64,000 nucleotides of DNA, from contig NZ_JADKYR010000001.1 of assembly GCF_015354335.1 (NCBI RefSeq), positions 496,001 to 560,000 of the forward strand, read 5' to 3'. This DNA comes from Methylophilus sp. 13 (GTDB taxonomy: Bacteria; Pseudomonadota; Gammaproteobacteria; Burkholderiales; Methylophilaceae). The position numbers were made by a program, and so were the translations under genes. Below the pieces are notes generated by a model. That model saw only the letters and a program-made list of their open reading frames with translations, was not told the origin of the DNA and searched no databases. This document shows, one piece after another, positions 38,323 to 47,857 of the stretch. Numbering within the stretch: position 1 is the stretch's first letter; the number at the start of each line of letters is the position of its first letter.

Positions 38323-39483
38323 TTAGAACAATGAGAATTGCTGTTGAAGCTTAGTAGCACACCCCCAGCTAGGATCTGCAGAAAACAAATCCGTGCGCAA
38401 ATCAAGCCGCTCGCCTGACATGCCCAATTTCTGGCAACTAAGTTTAAAACGATGCGCCAGCAGGTCGGCAAATATGCCCTCACCACGCATGCGCTGACCA
38501 AAACCACTTTGGTAGTCTTTACCACCACGGCTTTGCCTGACGATGCTCATGACATGCTGGGCTTTGAGCGGAAAATATTGTTGTAGCCACTCCTGAAATA
38601 AATCACTTAATTCATGCGGCAAACGCAGGAACACATAGCCGGCTTTGCGGGCGCCGGCCTCATGTGCTTTTTCCAGGATATGCTCCATATCACAATCTGT
38701 GAGCGCCGGAATGACAGGCGCCACCATCACGCCGGTTGGAATGCCCGCCGCACTCAGTTTACGCAGCGTTTCAAAACGACGCTCAGGCGCGGCTGCCCGC
38801 GGTTCAAGCCGTCTGGCAATCTGACGATCTAACGTGGTAATACTCAGATAAATACTGGCCAACCCCTTGGCAGCCATAGGCGCAATCAGGTCAATATCAC
38901 GCTCAACCAGTGAGGACTTGGTGACAAGGCTAAACGGATGATTGGTGTCACTCAGCACCTGAATCACCTGGCGCGTCAGTTGATATTCACGCTCTATGGG
39001 TTGGTAGCTATCCGTATTCATACCGATGGCAATCGGCGCACAGCGGTATTTGGGGTGTGCCAATTCCTTTTTCAGGAGCTCAGCAGCCTCCGCCTTCATG
39101 AGCAAGCGTGACTCAAAATCGAGGCCGGGAGAAAGCCCCAGATAGGCATGCGTGGGTCTGGCATAGCAATAAATACAGCCATGCTCACAGCCACGGTAAT
39201 GATTCAAGGTGCGGTCAAACGGCAGGTCTGGAGATTGAATGTAATTGATGATGCTTTTAGCCGCATCCAGCATGACTTCTGTGCGTAGGGCCGGCGCCTC
39301 TTCATCCAGACTGCCCCAGCCGTCATCTATGATTTCGCGGCGATGTGGATCAAAGCGGCTGTCCTGATTGCTGCTGGCCGCACGCCCTTTGTATATAAGT
39401 GGCTTTTCCACCCGCTCGGGTGGAAAAGCATCAAGATGGTCTTGCGCTAATTGGTCTACTTGCGTTCCGATATCCACTGGCAT
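38323..39483 (-). CDS. PA0069-family radical SAM protein (SplB-like)
   Basis: This 386-aa protein has the radical SAM cluster in RGCEHGCIYCYARPTHAYLG (CxxxCxxC), typical of the spore photoproduct lyase-like/PA0069 family. An N-terminal 60-residue extension precedes KGRAASSNQDSRFDPH. These proteins use S-adenosylmethionine and a 4Fe-4S cluster; their reaction is unknown. The ATG at 39483 is preferred over an upstream start at 39534 because GGAG lies 10 bp before it and homologues begin near there. It overlaps the end of the glucan synthase gene by 28 bp, so it is likely co-transcribed, without an obvious functional link. Confidence 0.83.
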   Translation of the reverse strand: MPVDIGTQVDQLAQDHLDAFPPERVEKPLIYKGRAASSNQDSRFDPHRREIIDDGWGSLDEEAPALRTEVMLDAAKSIINYIQSPDLPFDRTLNHYRGCEHGCIYCYARPTHAYLGLSPGLDFESRLLMKAEAAELLKKELAHPKYRCAPIAIGMNTDSYQPIEREYQLTRQVIQVLSDTNHPFSLVTKSSLVERDIDLIAPMAAKGLASIYLSITTLDRQIARRLEPRAAAPERRFETLRKLSAAGIPTGVMVAPVIPALTDCDMEHILEKAHEAGARKAGYVFLRLPHELSDLFQEWLQQYFPLKAQHVMSIVRQSRGGKDYQSGFGQRMRGEGIFADLLAHRFKLSCQKLGMSGERLDLRTDLFSADPSWGCATKLQQQFSLF

Positions 39484-42017
39484 GCCAATGCACTCCAGTA
39501 CGGCAGGGATTGCAGCGCCAGCATGGATACCCACAATTGCGCATCCAGGTTGCTAAAACCGCGCGAATACAGCATGGCTGCTGCGCTGAGCAACAGAGAG
39601 ATCAGAATCGTCAACTCCTCCTTGATTGGCGCGATCAGCTGCCAATTACTAAGTTTGGCTTTGGTTTTATTCGTCACGACAAAGACGCCTGCCTTGTGTG
39701 TCAGGCCACTGATGATACCCCGAGCAATGGCATGTGATAAACCCAAGCTGGCCAGTGAAGCGCCAAAGATATCCATCCAGCTGCACTGCATGGTTTTGCG
39801 GTACAAGACTGGTCCCAGAATGGCCTTGATCGCCAGGAAACACAGTATGGGAACAATCATGACCACCACTGGCAAACTGAAGTATTTAGGGAATGCCAAC
39901 ATGGCAATCGTCCAGCCGATAGAACCGATGGTGAATATCAGTTGCAAGGCCTCCCCAAACCAGCCAAACCAGCCAGTCAAAAAGTGGTAGCGCTGACTAA
40001 AGTTGAGTGATGATTTACCCAACAACTTTGGCATGTGATGTTTAAGTATTTGCATCGCCCCAAATGCCCAGCGATTACGTTGTGATTTCAAGGCTTTGAA
40101 GTTGGCCGGTGTTAAGCCACGCCCAAAGGTTTCATCAATATAACGCAACTCCATGTTTCTCTCGAGCAATCGCAACCCAAGTTCGGTATCCTCACAAATA
40201 CACCACTCAGACCAGCCGCCCAGCGTTTGCAACGACTCACGGCGGATCAGTGTCATGGTGCCATGCTGGATCAGCGCATTACGCTCATGGCGGTGATGCA
40301 TGCCAATACGGAAGAAACCTTCAAACTCCCAGTTACACATGCGGTGGAAGAAATGATTTTCCCATTCACGGTGGGCTTGTGGTGCTTGTACGACCGCCAC
40401 TTGCGATTCCTGAAAATGAGGGACGAGGTCGGACAACCAGTCTGGTGTCACCACATAGTCAGCATCGACTACCCCCACCACTTGCGCATCCGGGTGGGTT
40501 TTATCCAGTGCAAAATTCAGCGCGCCCGCTTTAAAGCCTGGCCAGGAAGGCAAGTGATAAAAATGGAAGTTATCCGGCATATTCGCCATATAAGCCTCAA
40601 GCGGCTTCCATTTCGCCTCATCCTTGGTGTTGTTATCCACCACGATCACCTCATAATGCGTGTAGTTCAGATTACGCAGGCTATCAATCGTGGCAATCAC
40701 CATTTCTGGCGGCTCGTTGTAACAGGCCAGGTGGATAGAGACAAATAACTCCTGATCGGCAGGTAATGGCTGGGCGCGTTTAAAGAACCGCCGCCAGTAC
40801 GGTTTAAACATTACCTCACTAAACTCGGCGGCGTAGATCATCAACACCATCGAGGTCAGCGCAATACCCAATATCAGCCCGATCAGCACCACAAAATCGC
40901 GTAAGGTGTAGTAGTAGTCCCCTGGCAGATTCCAGGCAATGGTCAAGGTCGTGATACAGGCCTGAAACAACACCGCCATCGACAATACGCCCCCTATGCC
41001 CCAGTGTTTAAAGCGCCAGGCAATAAACATCATCGGGATAAATGCCAGCACCGTAGACCAAGTGGCTTTGGCAATCCAGCGCGTATTCGGTGGCACCGCG
41101 TCTTGCAGGGAGTATTTCTGGTGGCGATCAGCGTTATACATGCCCCAATAGGCACCCGCCCAGCCTTCCAGCGCAACTTTCCAGGGCTGGTCAAACGCTT
41201 CCATCAGGTAAAAATCCAGATCCTCAATGGAGTTACGAGCCAGGAACTCGCGGATAAAACGCGCCTGGTTGACTTCGCTGGCGACAGAAGCACCAATCGC
41301 TGGACCACGACTGGGCCAGCCTACCTCGGTGATCACGATTTTTTTACGGGGATAAGCTTCCATGAGCTGGTTATAGCGTTCAATGGTGTATTGCACGGCT
41401 TTTTCAACCGGCACGCCTTCATGGTAAGGCAGCAGGTGTACCGCAATATAATCCACATGCTTCACCAACTCCGGGTGTTTGAGCCAGACATGCCAAGGCT
41501 CGGCGGTAGACACCGGCACATTGCTATGTTCGCGGACAAAATCCAGGTATTCAATCAAGGACGGAACCGGCAAATCGTTACGCAACAGCGATTCGTTGCC
41601 AACAATCACACGGTCAATATTGCTGTAGTTTTCCAGCTTTTCGAGCAAGGCAGACACTTCCCGCGTATTTTTCTGCTTGTCTGCATCTATCCAGGCCCCC
41701 GCAATCACATTCATATTGCGCTTGGCGGCCAGCGGGATCACCTCGTTCAAATCCAGTGATGAATACATACGAATGTGGCGCGTATGTTTATGCATGAGGT
41801 CGAGATCTTGCGCCAGTTCGGCGGTGTTCGGATGCTGCCCTTCGAGCGGGCTTTGGTTGGCCCGGTAACCGGTATAGGCAAATCCATTGACTTCCGGCTT
41901 GACACTGATCAGTGGCAGCGCCCGGTTGGCCAGCGTCCAGAGGCCAAAATGCAACGCTGAAAAGACTATCGCAAACGCCAGACTTGGCAGCAATTTTTTA
42001 AACCATGAAACGATCAC
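39456..42017 (-). CDS. GH17-GT2 membrane beta-glucan synthase (NdvB-like)
   Basis: This 853-aa protein has an N-terminal transmembrane helix, then a glycoside hydrolase 17-like domain (about residues 45-310). Both catalytic glutamates are in place: VIVGNESLLR (about 141) and ITEVGWPSRG (about 230). Transmembrane helices (about 320-400) precede a GT2 domain with VVDNNTKDE, VVDADYVVTPDWL, CEDTELGLRLL and QRNRWAFGAM (the D, DxD, ED and QxxRW motifs), followed by further helices. Similar fusions make cyclic or linear beta-1,3(1,6)-glucans in Bradyrhizobium and Pseudomonas NdvB. It is cotranscribed with the upstream GH17 gene (34-bp gap). Confidence 0.88.
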   Translation of the reverse strand: MIVSWFKKLLPSLAFAIVFSALHFGLWTLANRALPLISVKPEVNGFAYTGYRANQSPLEGQHPNTAELAQDLDLMHKHTRHIRMYSSLDLNEVIPLAAKRNMNVIAGAWIDADKQKNTREVSALLEKLENYSNIDRVIVGNESLLRNDLPVPSLIEYLDFVREHSNVPVSTAEPWHVWLKHPELVKHVDYIAVHLLPYHEGVPVEKAVQYTIERYNQLMEAYPRKKIVITEVGWPSRGPAIGASVASEVNQARFIREFLARNSIEDLDFYLMEAFDQPWKVALEGWAGAYWGMYNADRHQKYSLQDAVPPNTRWIAKATWSTVLAFIPMMFIAWRFKHWGIGGVLSMAVLFQACITTLTIAWNLPGDYYYTLRDFVVLIGLILGIALTSMVLMIYAAEFSEVMFKPYWRRFFKRAQPLPADQELFVSIHLACYNEPPEMVIATIDSLRNLNYTHYEVIVVDNNTKDEAKWKPLEAYMANMPDNFHFYHLPSWPGFKAGALNFALDKTHPDAQVVGVVDADYVVTPDWLSDLVPHFQESQVAVVQAPQAHREWENHFFHRMCNWEFEGFFRIGMHHRHERNALIQHGTMTLIRRESLQTLGGWSEWCICEDTELGLRLLERNMELRYIDETFGRGLTPANFKALKSQRNRWAFGAMQILKHHMPKLLGKSSLNFSQRYHFLTGWFGWFGEALQLIFTIGSIGWTIAMLAFPKYFSLPVVVMIVPILCFLAIKAILGPVLYRKTMQCSWMDIFGASLASLGLSHAIARGIISGLTHKAGVFVVTNKTKAKLSNWQLIAPIKEELTILISLLLSAAAMLYSRGFSNLDAQLWVSMLALQSLPYWSALACQWISERK

Positions 42018-42051
42018 TTCTCACACTTCCCGTTATTGATGAGTTATTGTT

Positions 42052-43665
42052 TTAAACTGAATGATACGCTGAATCAGCAGCGTTGGCTGTCAGCGGAATA
42101 CCTACTTGTAGGCTTCTGAGAGGTAATATCAGCAAGGCAACACCGCAGACAGCAGTCCACCACCAGGCCATGGTATTCCCTGGCTCCATGATCGCCACGG
42201 CCACGGCGCAATTGGCAGCCATGACCAGCAGTGCAGCCACCAGCCAGAATCCAGCATTGACGGCCCCTGTTTGACCAGTCTGAGCGCGTGGCATCAATAA
42301 AGAAATCGTGATCGCGACCAATGGCAGGCAGACCAAGATGATAGGGAAATCCAGATAGCGCCCATTGACGGCAAGCGCGCCACTGGTCAGCAAGAATCCG
42401 ACCGCCAGCAGTCGGAGCGCGGCTTGTTCCAGGCAAGCTTTTGCGTTCAACCCCAGCCATTGCCTGAGTTGCAAGCCAAGCAGGCCCCACCCCAGCACGG
42501 CAAGCCCAGCCAGCATGCTCAGCTCTAGAGAATTACGGGCCGCCAAGTGTACATATTCCAGTTGCAGATAGGCATGCAAGCCCAGCAGCATGCCGCTTAA
42601 TGCGAGTACAGCCAATTGATTCGCTGGGCGATGGCGATAAAATCCATAGGCAACGAATAGCAGCCCCAGCCCGAGCGCGGGCAGATAGGGTTGCAAGCCA
42701 TCTGCACGCTCAGCCATCGCCCCCTGCAAGCTGAATTTGGGTTTTAGGTCCGTATCAAGCACGCCCCAATACCCCCCGACCGTGCCCTCCAGCTCACGCT
42801 TCCAAGGCTGATCCACGGCTTCAATCACGTTATATTGCCATTGACTCTGCTTGGCGGCCTGCAAAAAACCACGCATATATTTGGCTTGATTGATCGCGCT
42901 CGGCTTGGCCCAGAAACGTTGACGACCTTGCGATGGCCAGCCGGTTTCACCAATCAAAATAGGTTTTTTAAAGACTGTGCCCAAATGTCCCATCACCGAG
43001 GCGGTATGGGCAACCGCCTGATCAATGGCAACCGGCTTATCTTCCCAATAGGGCAGAATATGCACGGTGACGAAGTCCACGTCCTGCTCTAAAGTAGGAT
43101 GCTTGAGCCAAAACTCCCACACATCGGCATAGGTGACTGGCACCTTGGTATTGGCTTTCACCCATTGCAGGTAGCCATGCATCTTGGGCTCGGACTGCTC
43201 GCCGCGCAACAAGACCTCGTTCCCTACCACAATGCCACGCACGGTCTCCGGATACTGGTTCGCTTGCTGCACCGCTAGCTTGAGCTCTGCCTGGTTGAGA
43301 TCTTCCAGCCAGCCGATCCAGACGCCAAGAATGACTTTCATGCCCAGTTTTTGCGCAGCCTTGGGCACATAATCCATCCCCTGGCCGACCGAATAAGTGC
43401 GCACACAGCGCGTGACTTTGGACAAGGCTTGTAAATCCTGCTCAATCTGCAGCGGATCGACATGCATATCCTTGACCAGCGGACTCATGCCAGGCTTGTA
43501 ATAAGGCGAATAAGAGATGCATTGCAGGGGCAACGCATCCGCATCCACCTCAAGCAACACTTGTGGTTGCTGCAATCGCCAGACGTAGTAAACGGAGCCC
43601 AGTAAAAACAAGGTCAGCCAGACGATGGGTGAAATTCTTGATAACAAACGCTGCAATATGGTCAC
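42052..43665 (-). CDS. GH17-family membrane protein (beta-1,3-glucan hydrolase/transglycosylase)
   Basis: This 537-aa protein has an N-terminal anchor helix (PIVWLTLFLLGSVYYVW). A GH17 domain follows with paired glutamates GIVVGNEVLLRGE (about 146) and LIGETGWPSQGRQR (about 238). A C-terminal half of about seven transmembrane helices (about 345-520) has no glycosyltransferase domain. Its GH17 part is related to that of the neighbouring GH17-GT2 protein. It probably cuts, branches or cyclises the glucan made by that synthase. First gene of the GH17/GT2/radical SAM transcript. Confidence 0.83.
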   Translation of the reverse strand: MTILQRLLSRISPIVWLTLFLLGSVYYVWRLQQPQVLLEVDADALPLQCISYSPYYKPGMSPLVKDMHVDPLQIEQDLQALSKVTRCVRTYSVGQGMDYVPKAAQKLGMKVILGVWIGWLEDLNQAELKLAVQQANQYPETVRGIVVGNEVLLRGEQSEPKMHGYLQWVKANTKVPVTYADVWEFWLKHPTLEQDVDFVTVHILPYWEDKPVAIDQAVAHTASVMGHLGTVFKKPILIGETGWPSQGRQRFWAKPSAINQAKYMRGFLQAAKQSQWQYNVIEAVDQPWKRELEGTVGGYWGVLDTDLKPKFSLQGAMAERADGLQPYLPALGLGLLFVAYGFYRHRPANQLAVLALSGMLLGLHAYLQLEYVHLAARNSLELSMLAGLAVLGWGLLGLQLRQWLGLNAKACLEQAALRLLAVGFLLTSGALAVNGRYLDFPIILVCLPLVAITISLLMPRAQTGQTGAVNAGFWLVAALLVMAANCAVAVAIMEPGNTMAWWWTAVCGVALLILPLRSLQVGIPLTANAADSAYHSV

Positions 43666-43767
43666 CTTGTCAAGAGGTTGCTAAAAATAGCGGCTATTCT
43701 CTCATAAATCACCTAGGCTTGCGCCCTGCTTTTACAAGCCGCAAGCGACAAAAACACTAAAAGAGAC

Positions 43768-43796
43768 TTGGTAAATTATGTAATTGCAATTATGAT
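43768..43796 (+). promoter_or_regulatory. Sigma-70 promoter of the periplasmic protein gene
   Basis: TTGGTA (43768-43773) and TATGAT (43791-43796) with a 17-bp spacer. It predicts a leader of about 70 nt before the start at 43873. Confidence 0.55.
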
Positions 43797-43872
43797 GAAA
43801 TGTATTCAAAAGTCTCGCAAAAAACTCAGGCTTTTAAACTTTCTCACGCCAAAAATTTATTTCAGAAGTCAT

Positions 43873-44346
43873 ATGAACGTTAAATCCTGTTTAATCACCT
43901 TTAGTCTGTTCGCAATCTTTTCATCCACTGCGTTTTCAGCCCCTGCCGCGTCACCGGATTACAGTGGTGAATATTTGTGCAAAGGCAACAATATTGCTGT
44001 CGGCGATTATGAAGTGACCATTTATCTCAAAAAGAACCGCCGCAACAGCACAGCACAAGTTTCCGTCTACGAGCTGGCAACACACACGGAAAACAAGCAA
44101 AGCTACACTGGCCAGGCCATTACCCGTGGCAAACAGTTGGCAATGACCTTTAAACTGTCTGATGCCAAATATGCAGAATTCTCCACCGGCATGGGTCAAT
44201 TCAGCAAAGTGGGCAAGGCCGGCTGGACCTTTAAAAACGATTATTACGAACCAGATGATACGGGCGGTAATTACGGCCATGAAACCTGCACCATGAAGCC
44301 AGCCACAGCGGTTAAACCGGTCACAACCGCCCCCGCCAAACGCTGA
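43873..44346 (+). CDS. Exported protein of unknown function
   Basis: This 157-aa protein has a signal peptide (MNVKSCLITFSLFAIFSSTAFSA) and a mature domain with YSGEYLCKGNNIAVGDYEVTIYL, two cysteines (EYLC and HETC) that may form a disulfide, and a Thr/Pro/Ala/Lys tail. It looks like a small beta-rich periplasmic protein; no family is recognised. The start at 43873 is chosen because the signal peptide begins there; a longer in-frame extension to 43768 would overlap the promoter. It lies 110 bp upstream of lpdA on the same strand. Confidence 0.7.
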   Translation: MNVKSCLITFSLFAIFSSTAFSAPAASPDYSGEYLCKGNNIAVGDYEVTIYLKKNRRNSTAQVSVYELATHTENKQSYTGQAITRGKQLAMTFKLSDAKYAEFSTGMGQFSKVGKAGWTFKNDYYEPDDTGGNYGHETCTMKPATAVKPVTTAPAKR

Positions 44347-44456
44347 TGCACGATGTGATTGAAACATCTATCGGGACAATCAAGCAGTGACAAGCCAAAA
44401 GTGCGGTTGTTCTTTTGGTGATAAAATAGCAAAACTAACGCATACATAAGGTTTTC

Positions 44457-46244
44457 ATGAGTCAAATGGTTGAAATAGTGGTGCCGGATATCGGCAATTT
44501 TGACAGTGTCGATGTGATTGAAGTGCTGGTCGCCGTCGGCGATACCGTGGCCAAAGAAGATTCCCTCATTACCGTGGAGTCTGACAAAGCTTCCATGGAT
44601 ATTCCTTCCTCACATGCTGGCGTGGTCAAGGAGTTAAAAATCAAGGTGGGTGACAAAGTCGCCAAAGGTAGCCTGATCTTGCTGCTGGAAAGTGCTGAAT
44701 CAACCACGACCGCAGCACAACCTGCCGTAGCACCTGCTGCTACACCCGCCACACAAACCACCGCCACAGCGGCGCCCGCTGCCCCAGTTTCGGCAGCCCC
44801 TGCCCCAGCGGTACCGACAGGTAATCATGATGTCACCTGTCAGGTCATGGTATTGGGCTCCGGGCCTGGCGGCTACACTGCCGCCTTCCGTGCTGCCGAC
44901 CTTGGCCTGAAAGTGGTTCTGGTAGAACGCTATCCAACACTTGGTGGCGTCTGCCTCAATGTAGGCTGTATCCCTTCCAAAGCCTTGTTACACACGGCTA
45001 AAGTCATTACTGAAGCGCAAGAAACCGAACACCATGGCTTGCGCTTTGGCAAACCGGAGATTGATCTCGACAAACTGCGCAACTGGAAAGCTAACGATGT
45101 CGTCAGCAAGCTGACTGGTGGCTTGGCCCAGATGGCTAAGGCGCGCGGTGTCACTGTGGTCAATGGCGTCGGTAAATTCACCAGCCCACACCAGATTGCC
45201 GTTACCGGCGCCGATGGCAAAGTCACCCTGGTCGGTTTTGAGAATGCGATTATTGCCGCAGGTTCACAAGCCACCAAATTTCCGGGGGCGCCTGAAGATG
45301 AACGCATCATGGACTCCACTGGCGCACTCGCTTTGGCCGATATCCCAGGCCGTATGCTGGTGATTGGCGGCGGCATTATCGGCCTCGAAATGGGGACGGT
45401 CTACGACGCGCTGGGCTCTAAAGTGAGCGTGGTGGAATTTATGGACGGCCTGATTACCGGTTGTGACCGCGACCTGGTGCGTCCACTGCAAAAACGCATG
45501 GAAAAACGTTTTGAAAGCATTATGTTGTCGACCAAAGTCACCAAGATCGAAGCCAAGGCAGATGGGATTTATGTAGACTTTGAAGGTGCAAATGCGCCGC
45601 AAGAGACGCAAAAATATGACCGCGTGCTCGTTTCTATCGGTCGCCGCCCGAATGGTAAAAATATTGGTGCCGAAAATGCTGGCGTGGCCGTCGATGACCG
45701 TGGCTTCATTAGCGTCGACAAACAAATGCGTACCAATGTCCCACACATTTTTGCGATTGGTGATATTGTTGGCCAACCCATGCTGGCCCATAAAGCCACG
45801 CATGAAGCGAAAGTAGCCGCAGAAGTGATTGCCGGTCACAAGGTCGAATTTGTCGCCAGTGTTATCCCTTCCGTCGCCTATACGGACCCAGAAGTGGCCT
45901 GGGTGGGCCTCACCGAAACCGAAGCCAAAGCCAAAGGCATTGAGATCGAAAAAGCCAGCTTCCCGTGGGCTGCCAGTGGCCGCGCCTTGTCTATCGCGCG
46001 TACCGAAGGCGCAACCAAACTGATTTTCGACAAAGACACTCACCGTGTGATTGGTGCCGGAATCGTTGGCGTCAATGCTGGCGAGTTGCTGGCTGAAGCT
46101 GTGCTGGCGATTGAAATGGGCGCCGATGCGCATGACCTGGGTCTGACCATTCATGCTCACCCCACCTTGTCTGAAACAGTATGCTTTGCCGCTGAACTCA
46201 AGGAAGGCACCATCACCGATATGCTGCCACCGAAAAAGCGGTAA
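44457..46244 (+). CDS. lpdA: Dihydrolipoamide dehydrogenase with N-terminal lipoyl domain (E3)
   Basis: This 595-aa protein is longer than canonical E3 (about 475 aa) because of an N-terminal lipoyl domain (lysine in [13 protein letters not shown]) and an Ala/Pro/Thr-rich linker. The flavoenzyme part has [19 protein letters not shown] (FAD), the redox disulfide [17 protein letters not shown], an NAD motif [15 protein letters not shown] and the dimer-interface HAHPTLSE. It reoxidises the lipoyl arms of E2 with NAD. Lipoylated E3 is known in beta- and some other bacteria. The gene is not in the aceEF operon, and no other E3-using complex is visible nearby. Confidence 0.96.
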   Translation: MSQMVEIVVPDIGNFDSVDVIEVLVAVGDTVAKEDSLITVESDKASMDIPSSHAGVVKELKIKVGDKVAKGSLILLLESAESTTTAAQPAVAPAATPATQTTATAAPAAPVSAAPAPAVPTGNHDVTCQVMVLGSGPGGYTAAFRAADLGLKVVLVERYPTLGGVCLNVGCIPSKALLHTAKVITEAQETEHHGLRFGKPEIDLDKLRNWKANDVVSKLTGGLAQMAKARGVTVVNGVGKFTSPHQIAVTGADGKVTLVGFENAIIAAGSQATKFPGAPEDERIMDSTGALALADIPGRMLVIGGGIIGLEMGTVYDALGSKVSVVEFMDGLITGCDRDLVRPLQKRMEKRFESIMLSTKVTKIEAKADGIYVDFEGANAPQETQKYDRVLVSIGRRPNGKNIGAENAGVAVDDRGFISVDKQMRTNVPHIFAIGDIVGQPMLAHKATHEAKVAAEVIAGHKVEFVASVIPSVAYTDPEVAWVGLTETEAKAKGIEIEKASFPWAASGRALSIARTEGATKLIFDKDTHRVIGAGIVGVNAGELLAEAVLAIEMGADAHDLGLTIHAHPTLSETVCFAAELKEGTITDMLPPKKR

Positions 46245-46265
46245 ACATAAATTTATTAACATCTC

Positions 46266-46294
46266 TTACTAAAAATATACCTGCCCTCTATAAT
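46266..46294 (+). promoter_or_regulatory. Promoter of the lipoprotein gene
   Basis: A perfect -10 TATAAT (46289-46294) with a weak -35 TTACTA (46266-46271) at 17 bp. Transcription would start near 46301, inside the twin-octamer operator. Confidence 0.55.
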
Positions 46295-46295
46295 A

Positions 46296-46327
46296 TTAGT
46301 TAACTCCTGCTCACGGGAGTTAACTAA
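46296..46327. promoter_or_regulatory. Twin-octamer inverted repeat overlapping the transcription start
   Basis: Perfect 12-bp arms TTAGTTAACTCC (46296-46307) and GGAGTTAACTAA (46316-46327). Each arm contains the self-complementary octamer AGTTAACT (46298-46305 and 46318-46325), so the two octamers are 20 bp apart centre to centre, about two helical turns. The site sits just downstream of a TATAAT and fits a repressor operator better than a terminator; it could also form a 5'-UTR hairpin. Confidence 0.6.
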
Positions 46328-46346
46328 TAACAACATAAGGGAGTAT

Positions 46347-46895
46347 ATGAAATATCATCACGTCGCTTTTGTGATGGCAAGCAGCCTTCTTTTTTCGGGT
46401 TGTGCGTCGATTACCAAAGATTCAAATCAACCGATTCGCGTTGAAACATACAACAAACAAGATCAACTCGTTGAAGATGCCAAATGTACGGCAAAAAATG
46501 AGCGCGGTGAGTGGTCCACCAAAACACCGGGTAGCCTGGTTGTGCATCGCTCTGGTCAAAACCTCGAAATTAAATGTCAAAAGGATAATGCAGAGTCTGG
46601 TTTTGCTGTTCTGGTCTCCAGAGCCAATGGCGGGATGTGGGGTAACATTCTGTTTGGCGGTGGCATAGGCGCGATTGTTGATCACAACAAGGGGACGGCT
46701 TACAGCTATCCAGACTGGGTAAAAGTGATTTTAGGCGATAGTCTTGTGTTTGATCGTAAAAACAATGTAGATAATCAAATCATGACAGGCCTGAAAGCCA
46801 ATGGGGATTTGCTGAAGAAAATTCAAGAAGATAAAGCCAAGGAAGAAGAAGCGGCCAAAAAAGCAGCAGAAGCTCAAAAAGCAGCACAACAGTAG
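46347..46895 (+). CDS. Lipoprotein of unknown function
   Basis: This 182-aa protein has a lipobox LFSGC (C19). After it comes a beta-rich region (VETYNKQDQLVEDAKCTAKN, then SLVVHRSGQNLEIKCQKDN), a glycine-rich hydrophobic stretch (GGMWGNILFGGGIGAIVDHNKG) and a Lys/Glu/Ala coiled-coil tail. The pattern resembles small envelope lipoproteins seen near stress loci, but no named family is assigned. Regulation by the twin-octamer site upstream is likely. A bidirectional terminator follows. Confidence 0.75.
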   Translation: MKYHHVAFVMASSLLFSGCASITKDSNQPIRVETYNKQDQLVEDAKCTAKNERGEWSTKTPGSLVVHRSGQNLEIKCQKDNAESGFAVLVSRANGGMWGNILFGGGIGAIVDHNKGTAYSYPDWVKVILGDSLVFDRKNNVDNQIMTGLKANGDLLKKIQEDKAKEEEAAKKAAEAQKAAQQ

Positions 46896-46905
46896 GATTG
46901 ATTAT

Positions 46906-46933
46906 CAAAAAACCCGCGAATGCGGGTTTTTTG
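46906..46933. terminator. Bidirectional intrinsic terminator
   Basis: A perfect 12-bp stem (CAAAAAACCCGC with its complement), loop GAAT. It lies between the lipoprotein gene (+) and the SPOR gene (-), which converge. Confidence 0.92.
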
Positions 46934-46962
46934 ATGTCTATCGTTTTAACGCCTTGTGAATT

Positions 46963-47844
46963 TTAATTACAAGGTATTTCTTTAAGCACGGCATCTGGAA
47001 ACTGCGAACGCGCTTTTTGTAAACCGGCAAGTTGTTGTGGCGAGACCTGTTGCATTTTGATGACCGCCTGACCGCCATTACGGGTCGCTTTAATCAACAA
47101 TTTTACCCCCTTATTTTTGAGGTCTAGCATGAGCTTATCGGCCAGTTTTTCATCACGAAAAACTCCGAACGAGATTGCGTTGCGCCATTTGGGGTCGTCT
47201 TGCACAACAAAGAAATCCTCCACACCGAGTTTACGTAATTCATCGGCTTTGATTTGCGCAGCCTCGGCAGTTGGTAGCGGCGGTTTATAAATCCAGTAGC
47301 GCACATTATCCTGCGGACTGCCGATCAGATTGGTATGAGTCTTGATATTGAGTTGCTGTGCCAGGCTCAAGGCTTCATTCAAGCGCGCGGTGTTGAAGCT
47401 GCTCCACTCATAGCATGCGCCAGCCGTCGCGGCATGTTGTTCTGCGGGCTTAGCCGACGGGGCTTTTTCTGCCTGCTTTGCTTCAGCGGGTCTCGCTTCC
47501 ACCACGTTGGAGCTCACGGGCTTGTTAGGCTCAGGAGATTTTTGCTCAGATGGCTTGGTTTCAGGCAGTTTAGCTTCAGCACCCTGGGCATCTGGTTTTG
47601 ACACTGGCTCACTGGCAGGCACATGGCTATCAGCAGGCTGCACTACCGAATCGGAAGGCTCGTTTACCGCCGCCTCTGGATGGCGTGTGGGGTAAGACAG
47701 CAACGACTGCTCGGTGAGGATTTTAATTTGCTGTGGCTGGAGCTCTGGTTTGAGGCTACTGACGGCAGGTGACAGGGCATTGCGCTCAAAATAAGCAAAC
47801 ACCACCACATTCAGCAATACCAATATCCAGAATATTTTTTTCAT
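46963..47844 (-). CDS. SPOR-domain-like membrane-anchored protein
   Basis: This 293-aa protein has an N-terminal transmembrane anchor (KKIFWILVLLNVVVFAYFE), a long Pro/Glu/Ala/Lys-rich periplasmic linker (about residues 40-140) and a C-terminal folded region (about 145-290, YWIYKPPLPTAEAAQIKADELRKLGVEDFFVV) with the RNP-like pattern of SPOR domains. SPOR domains bind denuded peptidoglycan at division sites. It is the last gene of birA-coaX-SPOR, a common betaproteobacterial order. Confidence 0.75.
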   Translation of the reverse strand: MKKIFWILVLLNVVVFAYFERNALSPAVSSLKPELQPQQIKILTEQSLLSYPTRHPEAAVNEPSDSVVQPADSHVPASEPVSKPDAQGAEAKLPETKPSEQKSPEPNKPVSSNVVEARPAEAKQAEKAPSAKPAEQHAATAGACYEWSSFNTARLNEALSLAQQLNIKTHTNLIGSPQDNVRYWIYKPPLPTAEAAQIKADELRKLGVEDFFVVQDDPKWRNAISFGVFRDEKLADKLMLDLKNKGVKLLIKATRNGGQAVIKMQQVSPQQLAGLQKARSQFPDAVLKEIPCN

Positions 47845-47857
47845 TCTCTTATACTTT

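Noticed and set aside
45264-46262. A 332-aa minus-strand frame opposite lpdA.
   Set aside because: It lies antisense to the conserved E3 core; the sequence has no recognisable domain and reflects codon bias of the real gene.
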